From Nymphalis io (Eukaryota > Arthropoda > Insecta > Lepidoptera > Nymphalidae): a stretch of DNA of 64,000 nt. The stretch covers positions 7,688,001 through 7,752,000 of the forward strand of contig NC_065901.1 in NCBI RefSeq assembly GCF_905147045.1, read 5' to 3'. Each line of letters begins with the position of its first letter. Positions within the stretch are counted from its first letter, which is position 1. Below, one piece after another: positions 45,775-57,004 of this stretch. The translations under genes were made by a program, and so were the position numbers. Under the pieces are notes generated by a model. It saw only the letters and a list, made by a program, of their open reading frames with translations. It was not told the origin of the DNA and made no database searches.

Positions 45775-45940
45775 GATATTAAGGAGTGAGCCATACAGAC
45801 AAAAGGAATATAATATTTCAGTTCCAAAGGTTTTTGGCGTATTGACGATGTAAGGAATGGAAAATATTTACATCGCCAATGTTTATGTTCTGTGGTGATC
45901 TTTGATCATCAGATGGTTCATTTGCACGAATACTTGTTTT
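45775..45940 (+). mobile_element. SINE C, diverged fragment
   Basis: GGAGTGAGCCATACAGACAA, TCAGTTCCAAAGG and GGTGATCTTTGATCATCAG follow family-C order with heavy divergence. Confidence 0.55.
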
Positions 45941-47179
45941 TTAAGGTTTTACCATTTTTGGATTAATAAAATATAAACAAACTTTCGTTCCGTATGATTG
46001 TAGAATGCTAATACCCCTGACATGGCTTGTAATCGATGTGTACGATATGAATAAATAATGTATAAACTTTTTTTAAAACTATTTAAAGCTGCCCCCTTTA
46101 AAACACAAAAGTCTGATAAGTCTGAAAATTCCATTGAAAATCAGCGTCGGAACAGGAAAATCCGACGTTTTAGGCTTTTAGGTTGCCGACATAAGCCAAA
46201 TGGCTATCCTATTTGTGACGGCATACTGCTTTGTACTTAAAATTTAACCTTTTCTTGTTATAAATAAAAATATCTTAATTTTCCTGTTTTGTTTCTATTA
46301 CGTTTGATGTATTATTTGATATTATTATTGTTAGCAATAATTGTATATAAAAAATCTCGGCTGTGGACTTGTGGGTTTTTACAGGACTGAGCTAAGTATA
46401 TGGTTACAATTACATTACTTTTCATGTTATTGTAATTATATCTTATTTTAATTGTGACTTACAATCTTGATGTCAAGTTTTTATAATTCAAGTTGACGTA
46501 GAAGAAATTTCACAAAGTCCATAGAAAAAACATTTGGAGCGTGTGTGCTCAACATAAATTTTGCAAAACTCTATCACAGCTGTACGACTCTAATGAAAAA
46601 TATGTCTTATCTTCTATACTAAAAACTTTATTCAATCATCTGAAAGGTTGGCTTGATAAACAACACTTTAAAACTATAATATAGCAAGTAAGACGAACTT
46701 CCACGTGCGACTTCTTCGTTCGCGACGTGATTTAAATTTTTTTATAATTATTTTATGAAACCAAAATATTATCAAACATCTAGCGTCATTAGAATGAGTT
46801 GATTAACCAAATGGTTGATTTATTTAATACTCTTTTTGCCTTGGTATAAATTCGACAACAAATAAAGGTTTTTGTAAGAAAATATAATGATTTTACTATG
46901 ATTCAATTATATTTCAAAATACTTTTACTTGAAATCTTAATAATCTCGTCTAACTTAAAATTACAGTGAATCTGCATTCTTCAATTTACCATTAATTCGT
47001 TCAATCTGAACTGGGAGCTTTTAATTGTCATAATAAGTAAATAATTTAAAAGCGTTTGTTATTGGGACGAAATAATATTTTAATTTTGTAAGAAAACCAC
47101 CAAAACACAGCAATTACTTGAATAATATAAAAGCGGATCAAAAATAACGCATTGATGAATGACAAATTTATCAATATAC
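45941..47179. other. AT-rich intergenic DNA
   Basis: A patch at 46140-46240 (CAGCGTCGGAACAGG, GTTGCCGACATAAGCC) is unassigned and lies inside two short opposing frames without domains. Confidence 0.4.
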
Positions 47180-47300
47180 ATTATAAAAAAAAAATCACGC
47201 GTCGCGGCCGTCTGTCTGAACACTAAACTCAAAAACTAGTGAACGGATTTTAGATAGTTTCTTATATATCATAAAATAGTCATGTGTATTTATATGTTTA
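47180..47300 (+). repeat. Fragment of a common lepidopteran repeat
   Basis: CGGCCGTCTGTCTGAAC, CTCAAAAACTAGTGAACGG and ATTTTAGATAGTTTC resemble, from memory, the opening of a widespread lepidopteran transposon. No second copy in this window. Confidence 0.35.
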
Positions 47301-47950
47301 TTAGTATTGAATGAACTTGGCATTCTGTAATGAAAAACGTATTAGAAGTAAACCTATTCAGAAGAAACTAAAATTACACCTGAATACACAATTCTAAAAT
47401 ATCAATTGGCAAATGATAATTATATGCGACATTAACAAGAATAATTATAACATTAAATACAGGCATCGAAATAACGTTTTTCCATAAGTCAGTTTTCAAC
47501 ATTTCTTAAATGAAATACGAAAACCTTACAGAACATAACTGCTGTTCAAAATGATGTAGAAACGAATTACAATTATAATTAACAATAAGATATTTAGTAA
47601 ATTAATAGGAACAATTTCCATGGGATTTACGATGACATATGACATATGGATTGACGATTCCCGTTAATCTTGCCGAAATTATGTCCACCTTAGAGGGCAC
47701 TCGATTCCATTTTGATTGCAGCTTTCACAGATTACATAATATCGTACAATGATTGGATAAAAAGTTACAATATTTATATATGAAAACCATCATCTTGATC
47801 GGAAAGATTATTAAAACAGTAAAACAATAGTATTAGGTTTTTATTAATTTACTGCTATGTATTATTAATAACTTTTCCGCATTTCAATTAATAACTTCAT
47901 ATATCAAACTACATGTATTTCATCGTGTTTCATAAATTATCGGCTTTAGT
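47301..47950. other. AT-rich spacer
   Basis: Nothing recognised. A GATGACATATGACATATGG direct repeat (ATGACAT twice) is at about 47631-47650. Confidence 0.4.
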
Positions 47951-48160
47951 AGGTGGTAGGGCTTTGTGTATGCCCGTATGAGTGGGTACCACCTACTTAT
48001 CAGATATTTTACCGCTAAATAGCAATAGCTATATAGTATTGTTGCGTTGCAGTTTGAAGGATGATTGAGCTAGTGAAACGACAATGCACAAGGGACATAA
48101 CATCATCGTTCCCAAGGTTGGTGGAGCATTGGCGATATAAGGAAAGGTCAATATTTTATG
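47951..48160 (+). mobile_element. SINE C, 3'-truncated
   Basis: Starts at the family 5' end (AGGTGGTAGGGCTTTGTG), continues through TTCCCAAGGTTGGTGG and stops after GGTCAATATTTTATG, lacking the CCATCAGGTGG tail and A run. Confidence 0.78.
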
Positions 48161-48882
48161 TGAATTAATTTACGGTCTAAAATTCAAATTTAATCTATTT
48201 ATTATTAAAATAAGTCAATCTGCAATTAAACTAGTAAAAGCAATGCAAGTAGCTAATTATTTTAATAAACTAGAATAAACGTTTAATAAAGAGGAAGATA
48301 TTATAAAATTACATTTCTGCAAAGCTATTTGACACTATCTTTAAATCTATAATTATATTTTGCTTCAGAACTACATCAAGATATTGTTTCAAAATTGTTC
48401 TGAAATGTAAATATATATGGAAGTAATAACTACTTTTTATGCAGTCGTGAAGTGCTTATTATTAAGTTTAAATTTATCTACAATTTTAATTTAACATTTA
48501 GTAAAGTATTTTTGTACTATTGCCCATATATTTTTATTTAATAAATTAACATCATGTTTTCAACTTATTCGCCTCTAGTTACTATAAATGGAAAAACTTT
48601 TTGAACGAAGAAATAGCATTATGCCTACCAGTCTCTTTCTCTTTATTACTCATTCTTTCCATTTTATACGGTTGATGTTTAAACAGTGAAATTGGTTAAA
48701 AAAATATAAAAGCATATATTAAAACTTAAAAAAATACTCAAAATAAGATTAAGGAAGTCATGGATAAATGTATAATTTTTTTGAAGTTTAATGAAATTTA
48801 ATAATATCGTTATATTTCTGGCGGCGATAATGAGTTCTACGTTGTAATAGAATGTTCTTTCTTAATAACTATATATCGTATG
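48161..48882. other. AT-rich spacer
   Basis: Nothing recognised. Confidence 0.4.
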
Positions 48883-49098
48883 TCTGCCTCGTTGGTCTAG
48901 TGGCTAGATATAACGCCACTGACCAGGAGGTCCTGGGTTCAATTCCTAGGTCGGGCCAGTAAAAAGTTATTGGGTTTTTCTCTAAGAAAATTCTCAGTAG
49001 CAGTCTGGGGTCTGGAAGTACCAAGTGTATACACTCCCGTGCCTCGGAAAGCCGCTTCGACTGGTCGCCGTGGCCGAAATCGGTCTGGTCCTAACCTT
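48883..49098 (+). mobile_element. SINE family A with internal deletion
   Basis: Good tRNA-like head (CTCGTTGGTCTAGTGGC; B box GGGTTCAATTCC) and the CCCGTGCCTCGGAAAG block, then a jump directly to GTCGCCGTGGCCGAAATC at the 3' end. About 150 bp are missing. Confidence 0.85.
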
Positions 49099-49150
49099 AT
49101 CGTATGTCATGCTCCTTTGTTTTATGTATAACTAGCAAAATTTATTAAAA

Positions 49151-49275
49151 AGTAAAAAGTAAAGTAACAGCCTGTAAATGTCCCACTGCTGGGCTAAGGC
49201 CTCCTCTCCCTGTTTGAGGAGAAAGTTTGGAGCTTATTCCACCACGCTGCTCCAATGCGGGTTGGTGGAATACAT
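49151..49275 (-). mobile_element. SINE family B, 3' tail only
   Basis: AGTAACAGCCTGTAAATG to GCTGCTCCAATGCGGGTTGG on the minus strand, with the AGTAAA-type terminal repeats at 49151-49166. 5'-truncated. Confidence 0.85.
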
Positions 49276-49594
49276 TTATTAATATAAAATAAATATGTAA
49301 AGTAAATCGAAACTTCTAAGAGACTAAATAAATAAACAAGATACTAAAAGAGTTTGCCTCTTTTTCTTGTAGGTTAATATTTTATTATAATATATTATAT
49401 TAATGCTTCCTTATATTAATGCAAATATTTGACCTTTTAAAGAAAACTATCTTTTTGGATTTCTTCATGAATTCATTATGGTTTTTGATTCTCAGTGTCA
49501 CGATTGTCAAATATTGATCTCTTTGTTCTAAGTTATCGTTTAAATGATTTTATTTAATAAATATCTAAAATACTAAATATATACTCCAATAGTT
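49276..49594. other. AT-rich spacer
   Basis: Nothing recognised. Confidence 0.4.
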
Positions 49595-49870
49595 ATTGAA
49601 AAATAAAAGACCATTATTTATCAAGCTTTTAATATTTAATTTATAGTAGACTGTTTTGATTGTTTAAAAATTTTAAATACATTTTTGATATTTAATTTGT
49701 TTTTAAAACATTCAATTTACTGTGATAATATTCAAAATAAAATCCGTTAAAATTTATATCATTATTCTAAATCAAATCTAATTATTTTATGCAATAAGTA
49801 AAACCTAATTCCATTCAAAAACTGTTAGCAGCGCCTCCTGTGAATAGAGTTAAAATAATGTTTTCTTGTA
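49595..49870 (+). mobile_element. Internal Helitron fragment (third copy)
   Basis: AGACCATTATTTATCAAGC, TTCAAAATAAAATCCG and TGTTAGCAGCGCC follow the same order and spacing as 16515-16780 and 52895-53160 in Helitron copies 1 and 2. Neither Helitron end is present. Confidence 0.75.
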
Positions 49871-50223
49871 TTGATTGTTATATTACGGTTCTGTGTAATT
49901 GTGAAAAAATAAACTTAGTAGTTGAATTTTATATATAACTTTTAATTTGCTATTTTATATTAAAATTTCAATAATATTTTCTTAAGAAAATGTTAAATGA
50001 ATTTAATAAATTTAAATCGTTTCCTAATCTTTGATTAGCGAGAATCGTTAAAATACTTAAATATTTTTTTTATAATTTATTTTAAAAAAAATATTTATAC
50101 AAATAACTTCGTTTCTGACTTTGGGGTCCTCGGACTGTATAATATTTTTTATTTAATTGGTCGTAGTTATATTTGACAGCGTTAGTGCAGTCCATTTTTC
50201 TTCTTCATTATTAGGTTATTATT
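49871..50223. other. AT-rich spacer
   Basis: Nothing recognised. Confidence 0.4.
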
Positions 50224-50440
50224 AAGTTACTCCTTTTTTGAACATGTTATCCCTCACATAGCCCTTCCAACTTTTTTTATCACCCTCTTTGCCTAGCTAT
50301 CCATCAAATGTCCATAATATGACAACCGGTTTCCTTTTAGCTTTTCTGGCACGAGAGCTACTTTCGAACGTCCTTTTACGTAGTCATTTTATATTCTTTC
50401 CATTCTCGTCACTCAACACTCATTTATCTCGCCATTTTCA
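50224..50440 (-). pseudogene. RTE-like LINE remnant, C-terminal region
   Basis: Minus-strand pieces in shifting frames: VTRMERI, then a stop and NDYVKGRSKVALVPEKLKGN, RLSYYGHLM and SWKGYVRDNMFKKGVT. These match, in order, the end of endonuclease-reverse transcriptases common in Lepidoptera, where a VTRLDRIRNEYIRG-like stretch is followed by RLRWYGHVMRR and KRWMDCVRDDM. That ending is typical of RTE-type LINEs. At least two stops and one frameshift mark it as old. The family name is from memory. Confidence 0.65.
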
Positions 50441-51446
50441 TCTCACGAATATGATCTGACCTTTCACTTTCACCTTGGTCATTAAACATTTCAATACAAT
50501 TTTGATAATTTTCCTCTTTTAGTTTTTTTGGGAACTGGCACATCCAAGACATCTTAGCTCTTTGTAAAATATATGTCTTCCAAGGCCTATTAATATATTA
50601 TTCCACAAAGTCAAAGTTTTGTCATCAATGTTTTTATGAAAGCTTGAGCCTTACCCGACGAAAATAAGATATCAACTAAATATGCAGATTTCAGTGACAT
50701 GTTTACAATCTTTAGCGGCGTAACGTCTGAAATTGACATAATATCCGAGTTGCGAGCAAAGCATTTAGAAATAAAATATTTCACTGCAGTATACTGTGCG
50801 TTTTATTTTATTTCCTTACCTCAACTACGGTAAATTTTAGTTCGCTGACATATATTGAGTTACCAGACGAGTTTTGTCAAATAAAACCAACGTGTTTCTC
50901 CTTACTTGCCTTGCGGGCTGTTGAATCGCATGATACTCGAATCTTTTCACTTTTGTTAGTCGTATATTTTTCAATCTAGAAGTTACCGTCAATAGTTGTT
51001 ACATAACGTAAGAAGTTTTAAAAATATGTTCCAACCGATACTACTTTGGTACGTTTCAAACGTCTAAACTTCGTAAATCTTGGCACAGTCATGATGCAAG
51101 ATTATGGCAACAGTTTCGAGTATGATAAATTAAGTTGCACACTAAAATATAGTTTGAGCTCAACACAATATTATAGCATATTTTACTGTAAAGGTTTAGC
51201 ATATTTCTCTCAAATACAAAATTCTCAAACATAAATTACAAGTGCTTCATCACGTTCATGTTTGTCATCGATCATTACAAAGTAATTAAGCATTCATTTC
51301 AACAGTAATTCAAGTAATAATGATTTATTCTATAACGTAATTAATAATAGTTTCATCACACGAAGGCGCATTATAATTATATTTGTGTAACGTATTATAG
51401 TTCTTATGTGCAAGACAGATAGGCGATTATTGCATGTACAGCGAGC
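50441..51446. other. AT-rich intergenic DNA
   Basis: 50441-50620 may hold further decayed RTE sequence on the minus strand. The 62-residue frame at 51046-51234 has no recognisable domain. Confidence 0.35.
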
Positions 51447-51533
51447 GTGACGTTTATAAATTGCACGCAGATGGACACTGGGTTAGATCAGGAATGACAT
51501 AATTGATGGCCGTGGTCGCGGCTTATATAAAGG
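51447..51533 (+). repeat. Repeat E with TATA-like motif
   Basis: CGCAGATGGACACTGGGTTA, GACATAATTGATGG and CGCGGCTTATATAAAG. The inverted partner at 24127-24213 has TTATACAAAA at the TATA position. It could be a piece of an LTR or other promoter-bearing element. Confidence 0.75.
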
Positions 51534-51710
51534 GATGCTTTACATAACTACCTTATATACTTCCTCATAAATATTCACATAACGGGTAGAAGATAAATGT
51601 TTCAACGTAACAAAAGATCGTGTTTATTTGGATTTAGGATTATACGCGGCAAACATGAGGTTAAAGTTATAATAAATCTATTCTTATAATGTGATTGGGG
51701 TCAAACGTAG

Positions 51711-51714
<4 letters not shown>

Positions 51715-51761
<47 letters not shown>
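51715..51761. repeat. TA microsatellite
   Basis: More than 20 uninterrupted AT dinucleotides. Another array of similar length is at 56059-56103. Confidence 0.95.
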
Positions 51762-51767
<6 letters not shown>

Positions 51768-52380
51768 TGGTAAATTTCTCTGTAATATAACGATTTATTT
51801 ATGGCTATAAGCTGTATCCCTAATCTAATATATAAAAATCTCGTGTCACGGTGTTTGTGGTCGAACTCCTCCGAAACGGTTCGACCGATTTTTATGAAAT
51901 TTGTTATTTATATTTGGGAAGTATGAGAATCGGTCGTAAAGTATATTTCATACCGCTAGGTGTTAAGGGTGTCCCTATCCAGTATTTATGTTTCTAATTT
52001 TTAAGACCTTTTTTTAATTTTTTATTTTACTTAGATTTAGCGTCAAAAAATACATATATCCCGACATTTTCACCCTCCTAACCCATCATCCTATTTTGTA
52101 ATCACGATTTTATTATTTTTGTATGAACAATATCAAAATAATTACTTATAGTGAACCTCATCGAACTTTCGTCCACGTCATTCGCGAGAAGCGTCGCGTC
52201 ATTTTGACACTTAAAAATTTGCAAAATATTTAACGATTTATTTAAATAATAAGAAATATAAACGTGTTTTGCGATATTGAAAAGGTTGATATAATACTAA
52301 ATCCGTACCGGTACAGTATACCGTTTTTATCAGTAAATACAACAATTTGGTCTCTTTGTGTATGTGTGTTACAGTGAAAA

Positions 52381-52560
52381 ATGCCAGCAAGACGCAAGGG
52401 AGCCCATTTGGGCCGTCGAACTAATAAAGCATCAATCATGCGTAATAATAGAGCAGAAAGAACAGACGAACAAATCCAACTAAATAACGAAAATGTGCGT
52501 GTGAGCATGTCACCATTGAACGGTTTCAAGGCTGTTCCTGAAGTCCATTCGCACTCAAAA
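52381..52560 (+). pseudogene. Helitron Rep/helicase ORF, N-terminal remnant
   Basis: MPARRKGAHLGRRTNKAS followed by ERTDEQIQLNNENVRVSM has the basic start and the arginine/glutamine/asparagine-rich helix I associate with the N-terminus of lepidopteran Helitron proteins. Similarity ends after about 45 residues, then the frame runs through unrelated Helitron sequence to 52719. This segment is absent from copy 1, where the flanks are joined. Confidence 0.7.
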
Positions 52561-53447
52561 AAATATCGCAAAGGACTTCGCTCCTCCCCGGGTTTCTTCT
52601 TCCCCAATCGTACATTGTTTTTTTGTTATCGTTTTAATTTACACGGGCGTTATATCGTGTCTTCATCGCAATTTTATGGAGGAAAGTCAAGAAACCGAAA
52701 TTGTAGCAAGTGTAAATAATGCAATCTTCAAAAATAAGTTAATAAATCATGTAAATTAATTCAAGTATACAAACATTACATACATTTAATATACACATGA
52801 TTCGAGTATTTAATATAGACAGTACAATCAGAGAATAGATAGTAAAATCATATGCTCAGCGTCAAAAAAACTATCGAAAGAAAAAAAAATCAAAATCAAT
52901 GACCATTATTTATCAAGCTATTATAACAATATTTTATTTATAGTACTCTGTTTTGATTGCTTGAAACTTTTAAAAACAATTTTTATATTTATTTTTTGTT
53001 GATGGCTTAAATTATTTTGACAGCATTCAAAATAAAATCCTTTAGAAATAATATCATTATTCTGAATCAAATTTAATTATTTAATGTAAAAAAAAATATT
53101 TAATCCAGTAAACTTAATTCCATTTGAATTCTGTTAGCAGCGCCACCTTTGAACCGACTATGTTTGTTAATATAGTTTGTGTAAAATAAATCATCTCGAG
53201 TTGTGTAAAATATTAAACTATATTTCAAAAAATACTTAGCAGTAATTCAATTTGTCTGTTTTAATAGAAACTGTTAGTTGCTAATAATTGAATCGATTGA
53301 AAGGAAATAAAAAGACGCGGTTGCCTCACTGAAGAAGAAGAAGAAGAAAAATTATGGTGATGGCCAACGATGCGACAGCGAAATAGCCAGCGCAAAGATT
53401 ATGTTCCATTTGTATGTACTATGTTTATCCCATATTTTACCTTAGTT

Positions 53448-53542
53448 CCCAAGGTTGGTGGCGCATTCGCGATGTAAGAAATGGTTAATGTTTTATAGTG
53501 GCAATGTATATGGGTGGGTGTGACCATTTACCAATATTATAA
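53448..53542 (+). mobile_element. SINE C fragment embedded in Helitron copy 2
   Basis: TTAGTTCCCAAGGTTGGTGG to TGACCATTTACCAATAT, colinear with 17100-17225 of copy 1 and joined to the same Helitron sequence on both sides. Confidence 0.8.
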
Positions 53543-53718
53543 ATAAAACAAATAACGGACCACCTTTTTCAAAAGTTCTGTCTCATAATGTGGGACGAAT
53601 GTACGATGAGGCACCACTCACACACAAAATTTGTAGACATAACCTAAGAAAACAATAATAAATAAACGCATAAAAAAAATTGGCAGGGCTTTATGCATAT
53701 TATATGTATATATGTATA

Positions 53719-53868
53719 ATGACAATCAATAAATCGCAAGGCCAAACGATGTCCGTTTGTGGCTTAGATTTGAACACACCATGTTTATCACATGGACAAG
53801 TATACGTGGCATGTTCTCGGGTGGGCAACCATCGAGCTTACGTACACTTAATTGCTCTTCAAAATTAA
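53719..53868 (+). pseudogene. Helitron Pif1-like helicase, C-terminal 49 residues
   Basis: Starts MTINKSQGQTMSVCGLD (motif V) and continues TPCLSHGQVYVACSRVG (motif VI) to LIALQN and a stop. These are highly conserved in Pif1-type SF1 helicases of Helitrons. It is uninterrupted here, but the Met is internal to the original protein. Motif II (MWDECTM) lies upstream at about 53596-53616, separated by deletions. Better preserved than in copy 1. Confidence 0.85.
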
Positions 53869-54159
53869 TTAACTACTTTAGGATAACAATATATTACTTT
53901 TTTCACTTTACATTTAACTTTTAATCAAACAATATGTCCATTATATTAATGAAATACGTTGAATTGAGAAAATGAATGGTTGGTGTTTTTTTGTTTTTAT
54001 TGGCAGTTATCGTCTACAGCGCTCCTTTCCTTTTTATGTCATAGATTCCATCCCCCACACTTAACATAAATTCGTTACTTTTTATTTAAAAACCAAAATA
54101 TTCAGTAGATATAATTTATATGGCAGAACAACGTATGCCGGATCACCTACTTTTAATAT

Positions 54160-54698
54160 ATATTTTAATATATAAGGTATTTTGTTATGGTTCTTTACCG
54201 AGTCTAGTGCTTAACTACATTATGAAACAAAGAATAAATGTCTTAAGGGCACACAAAAAGGTACAATTAAATACAAATAAACTTAGTTGAGTGAGAGTGT
54301 ACAAAGACGTTAATAGACGATATTACGTTAACCAATCTCTTACAGACAACACTTAACATGAGAAAATATAATTAAAGATTCTAAATTTAATAATAAATCA
54401 GTCTAATAAGCCCCGAAAATATAGCGATTTAATTAACGCTTAACTTAAGAACTGTATATAATATTATTGGTTGTAATTATATTTTACTACGCAATTACTA
54501 AGCACCATACCTCATAAGCTTGGCCGTGCGTAATAAGGCATAAGCCAGATTCCTACGTGACTCGGTACACGGTCTAGTAGAACAGGTCGGGTCAACTAAT
54601 CTCGCCCTCGGTGCACTACGGGTCACACAATCTAGCCCCGCAGAAAACTATTGTAACCCAAATTAAATATTTTATAGTATTCTACTTTGAGACATCAT
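54160..54698. other. Spacer with an unassigned GC-rich islet
   Basis: 54515-54645 (CGTGACTCGGTACACGG, AATCTCGCCCTCGGTGC, ATCTAGCCCCGCAG) is distinctly GC-rich against AT-rich flanks and has no partner here. It may be part of an unrecognised element. Confidence 0.4.
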
Positions 54699-54708
54699 AA
54701 CATCTTTT

Positions 54709-55010
54709 GAGCGGAGATAGCCCAATGGTAAGAACGCGTGAATCTTAACTGATGATCGTGGGTTAAAACCCGGGCAAGCACCACTGAATTTTCATGTGCC
54801 TAATTTTTGATTATAATTCATCTCGTGCTTTACGGTGAAAGAAACCATCGTGAGGAAACCTGCATGTGTATAATTTCACTGATATTCTGCCACATATGTA
54901 TTCCACCAACATGCACTGGAGCAGCTTGGTGGAATAAGCTCCAAACCTTCTCCTCAAAAAAGGAGAGAAGGCCTTTAGCCCAGCAGTGCGACAATCACAG
55001 GCTGTTACAG
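54709..55010 (+). mobile_element. SINE family B, full length, with target-site duplication
   Basis: Head GCGGAGATAGCCCAATGG, B box GTGGGTTAAAACCCGGGC, complete body and tail to CACAGGCTGTTACAG. The 10 bp duplication AACATCTTTT is at 54699-54708 and 55011-55020. The 94-residue frame across it is a product of the repeat. Confidence 0.92.
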
Positions 55011-55020
55011 AACATCTTTT

Positions 55021-55546
55021 TACAAACTATATTAAATAATACGATTATTTATTTTATTCGGAATAGATATAACATTGAAAATATAATATAAGTCATTCAC
55101 GGCACATCTATCGCTTTTATATGTACATACATTATGTTTAATAATAAATGAATCACTCTTTAATACGGTAATATCCACACTTGTGTAAGACATTGACACT
55201 TATTAATTTTATTGCAATTTTAAAAGTTTAATATAAATATCCTTTAATTTGAAAAGTAAAATACCTGTAAATTTAATCGTATCATCTCCTCTCATTTACA
55301 ACCTCATTTCGTATCTATTCAGCCCAAAAGGATTATCGGATTAACTTGTTTATGTGAAACGTAATATATAGTTTTAGCGGCCAATTAACATACATATTAC
55401 GCTTTTAATCCCAGCGACAGCCTTAATAGTGACCCTACTTTGTTATTGTCAGTCATTTTGACAGTACTCACGAAATTTGAATTCACATAAACACAGAGCC
55501 GAGTTCACAGAGTCAAATCTCTATTTCAAGTTATAATTGAGTTTAC
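55021..55546. other. AT-rich spacer
   Basis: Nothing recognised. Confidence 0.4.
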
Positions 55547-55831
55547 TTGTGGTAGAGCTTTGTGCAAGCTCATCTGGGTAGGTACCACCCACTCATCAGA
55601 TATTCTACCGCAAAACAGCAGTTGATATTGTGGTGTTTCGGTTTAAAGGGTGAGTGAGCCAGTGTAATTACAGGCACAAGGGACATAAAATCTTAGTTCC
55701 CAAGGTTGGTGGTGCATTGGCTATGTAAGCGATGGTTGACATTTCTTAAAATGCCAATGTTTATGGGCGTTGGTGATCACTTACCATCGGGTGGTCCATA
55801 TGCTCATCCGCCTTCCTATTCTATAAAAAAA
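55547..55831 (+). mobile_element. SINE C, full length
   Basis: From GTGGTAGAGCTTTGTGC to the A tail at 55824-55831, with the TTCCCAAGGTTGGTGG core and CCATCGGGTGG near the end. Few changes relative to 1339-1632. Confidence 0.88.
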
Positions 55832-56056
55832 GAGTAACAAGAACTGTATACGTCTAGACGTGCTGTCATGTCCCTTTATTCATAAAACCTCTCTACATCG
55901 CCTCTTTTCGTCAGTTACTGTAGACTGTTCACTAGCAATGAAGATAAAATATTATTTGAAACAAATTAATACTTTACGATATGTTGAGACAACAACATTT
56001 CCAAAAGTATTAAAGATATTAATTATTGTTTTTTTTAATGTATAACATCCACGACA

Positions 56057-56058
<2 letters not shown>

Positions 56059-56103
<45 letters not shown>
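56059..56103. repeat. TA microsatellite
   Basis: About 22 TA units. The minus-strand frame here encodes only alternating Tyr-Ile. Confidence 0.95.
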
Positions 56104-56106
<3 letters not shown>

Positions 56107-57004
56107 CGGTGTCTTTATGAGATAGGTATTTCCATCCCGTTGGATTTGCCATTCGTGGAGGGATAGAGCGTCCTGGTATGCACACACACTATAATACTAG
56201 TGTGTGTGTGCAGCTAGCTAGTCTTTTATAATGGCCAATGTGGCCGAAATCAGCCAAGACATATAATGAAACGATGCTTAAATTAAAAATGACTGCCACG
56301 TTTTTGAGACATAAAAAAACAATAAAAATGCATACATACATCCGCGTATTTAACGATTTTCTAAAAACCGCGTGTTATACGACAAAGAAAAAAGCACCTT
56401 GCGATCTACCTTAATAAAGTTCAAATCAATATTAAGAAATTCTAAGGACACGTTCATTTATTTTTCTATTCACGAACAAAACACGTGTAAACGGACCTCA
56501 ACAATTCAGCCGCCAAGTCCCGAATCGCGTTAACTCACTGGCGGTGTTTTAATTTACACGCTACGGCTAATTTGGCGCGCTTGGCTTCGCCGTCCATACT
56601 AATAGCAAATATTTATGCAATTTAAAATTTGTAAACATACAAATATTTGAACAAATATATTCCTTCATTAGATATGTAATTATGCACTCATCTGTACGAA
56701 TACTCCTGATTTATATTAAGCTTCTTATATATCTTGATTTTAATTCAAGCTCCATAAAGCGTCATTGTAATATAGAAAATGGTAAAATAACTTTTATTTA
56801 AATACCATGCATAAAACGAGTACTATACATACACTAAGACATACAAACATCGAAGTAAGAAAAACAGGATAGAATTAATTTTATATAATTACAGTTATTG
56901 TAATTATGTAAAATTTACTTATTGACTACAAATACTTAATTAAATTATAATACATAATAAATTTACTTATTTATAACGTAATTAAATTATTATTGTTATT
57001 GTTA
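56104..57004. other. Intergenic DNA with a GC-rich islet
   Basis: 56200-56265 (GGCCAATGTGGCCGAAATC) looks like a 3' scrap of SINE A. 56495-56600 (CAGCCGCCAAGTCCCG, TTTGGCGCGCTTGGC) is a CG-containing islet with no frame or repeat partner. The remainder is AT-rich. Confidence 0.4.

Larger units (their letters stand above)
51824..54150 (+). mobile_element. Helitron copy 2, retains both ORF ends
   Basis: The 5' end TCTAATATATAAAAATCTCG aligns with copy 1. The 3' end GGCAGAACAACGTATGCC plus CACCTAC is a mutated version of the CTAG terminus. Unlike copy 1 it keeps the start of the Rep/helicase ORF (52381 on) as well as helicase motif II and the C-terminal helicase (53719-53868). The Rep nuclease and most of the helicase are gone. 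Helitrons replicate by rolling circle; this is a non-autonomous deletion derivative. Confidence 0.88.

Noticed and set aside
54807..55091. 94-residue frame with a WWNKLQ-type segment
   Set aside because: It is the SINE B body and tail translated; the same peptide appears at other SINE B copies.
55952..56185. 77-residue minus-strand frame
   Set aside because: Its core is alternating Tyr-Ile encoded by the TA microsatellite at 56059-56103.
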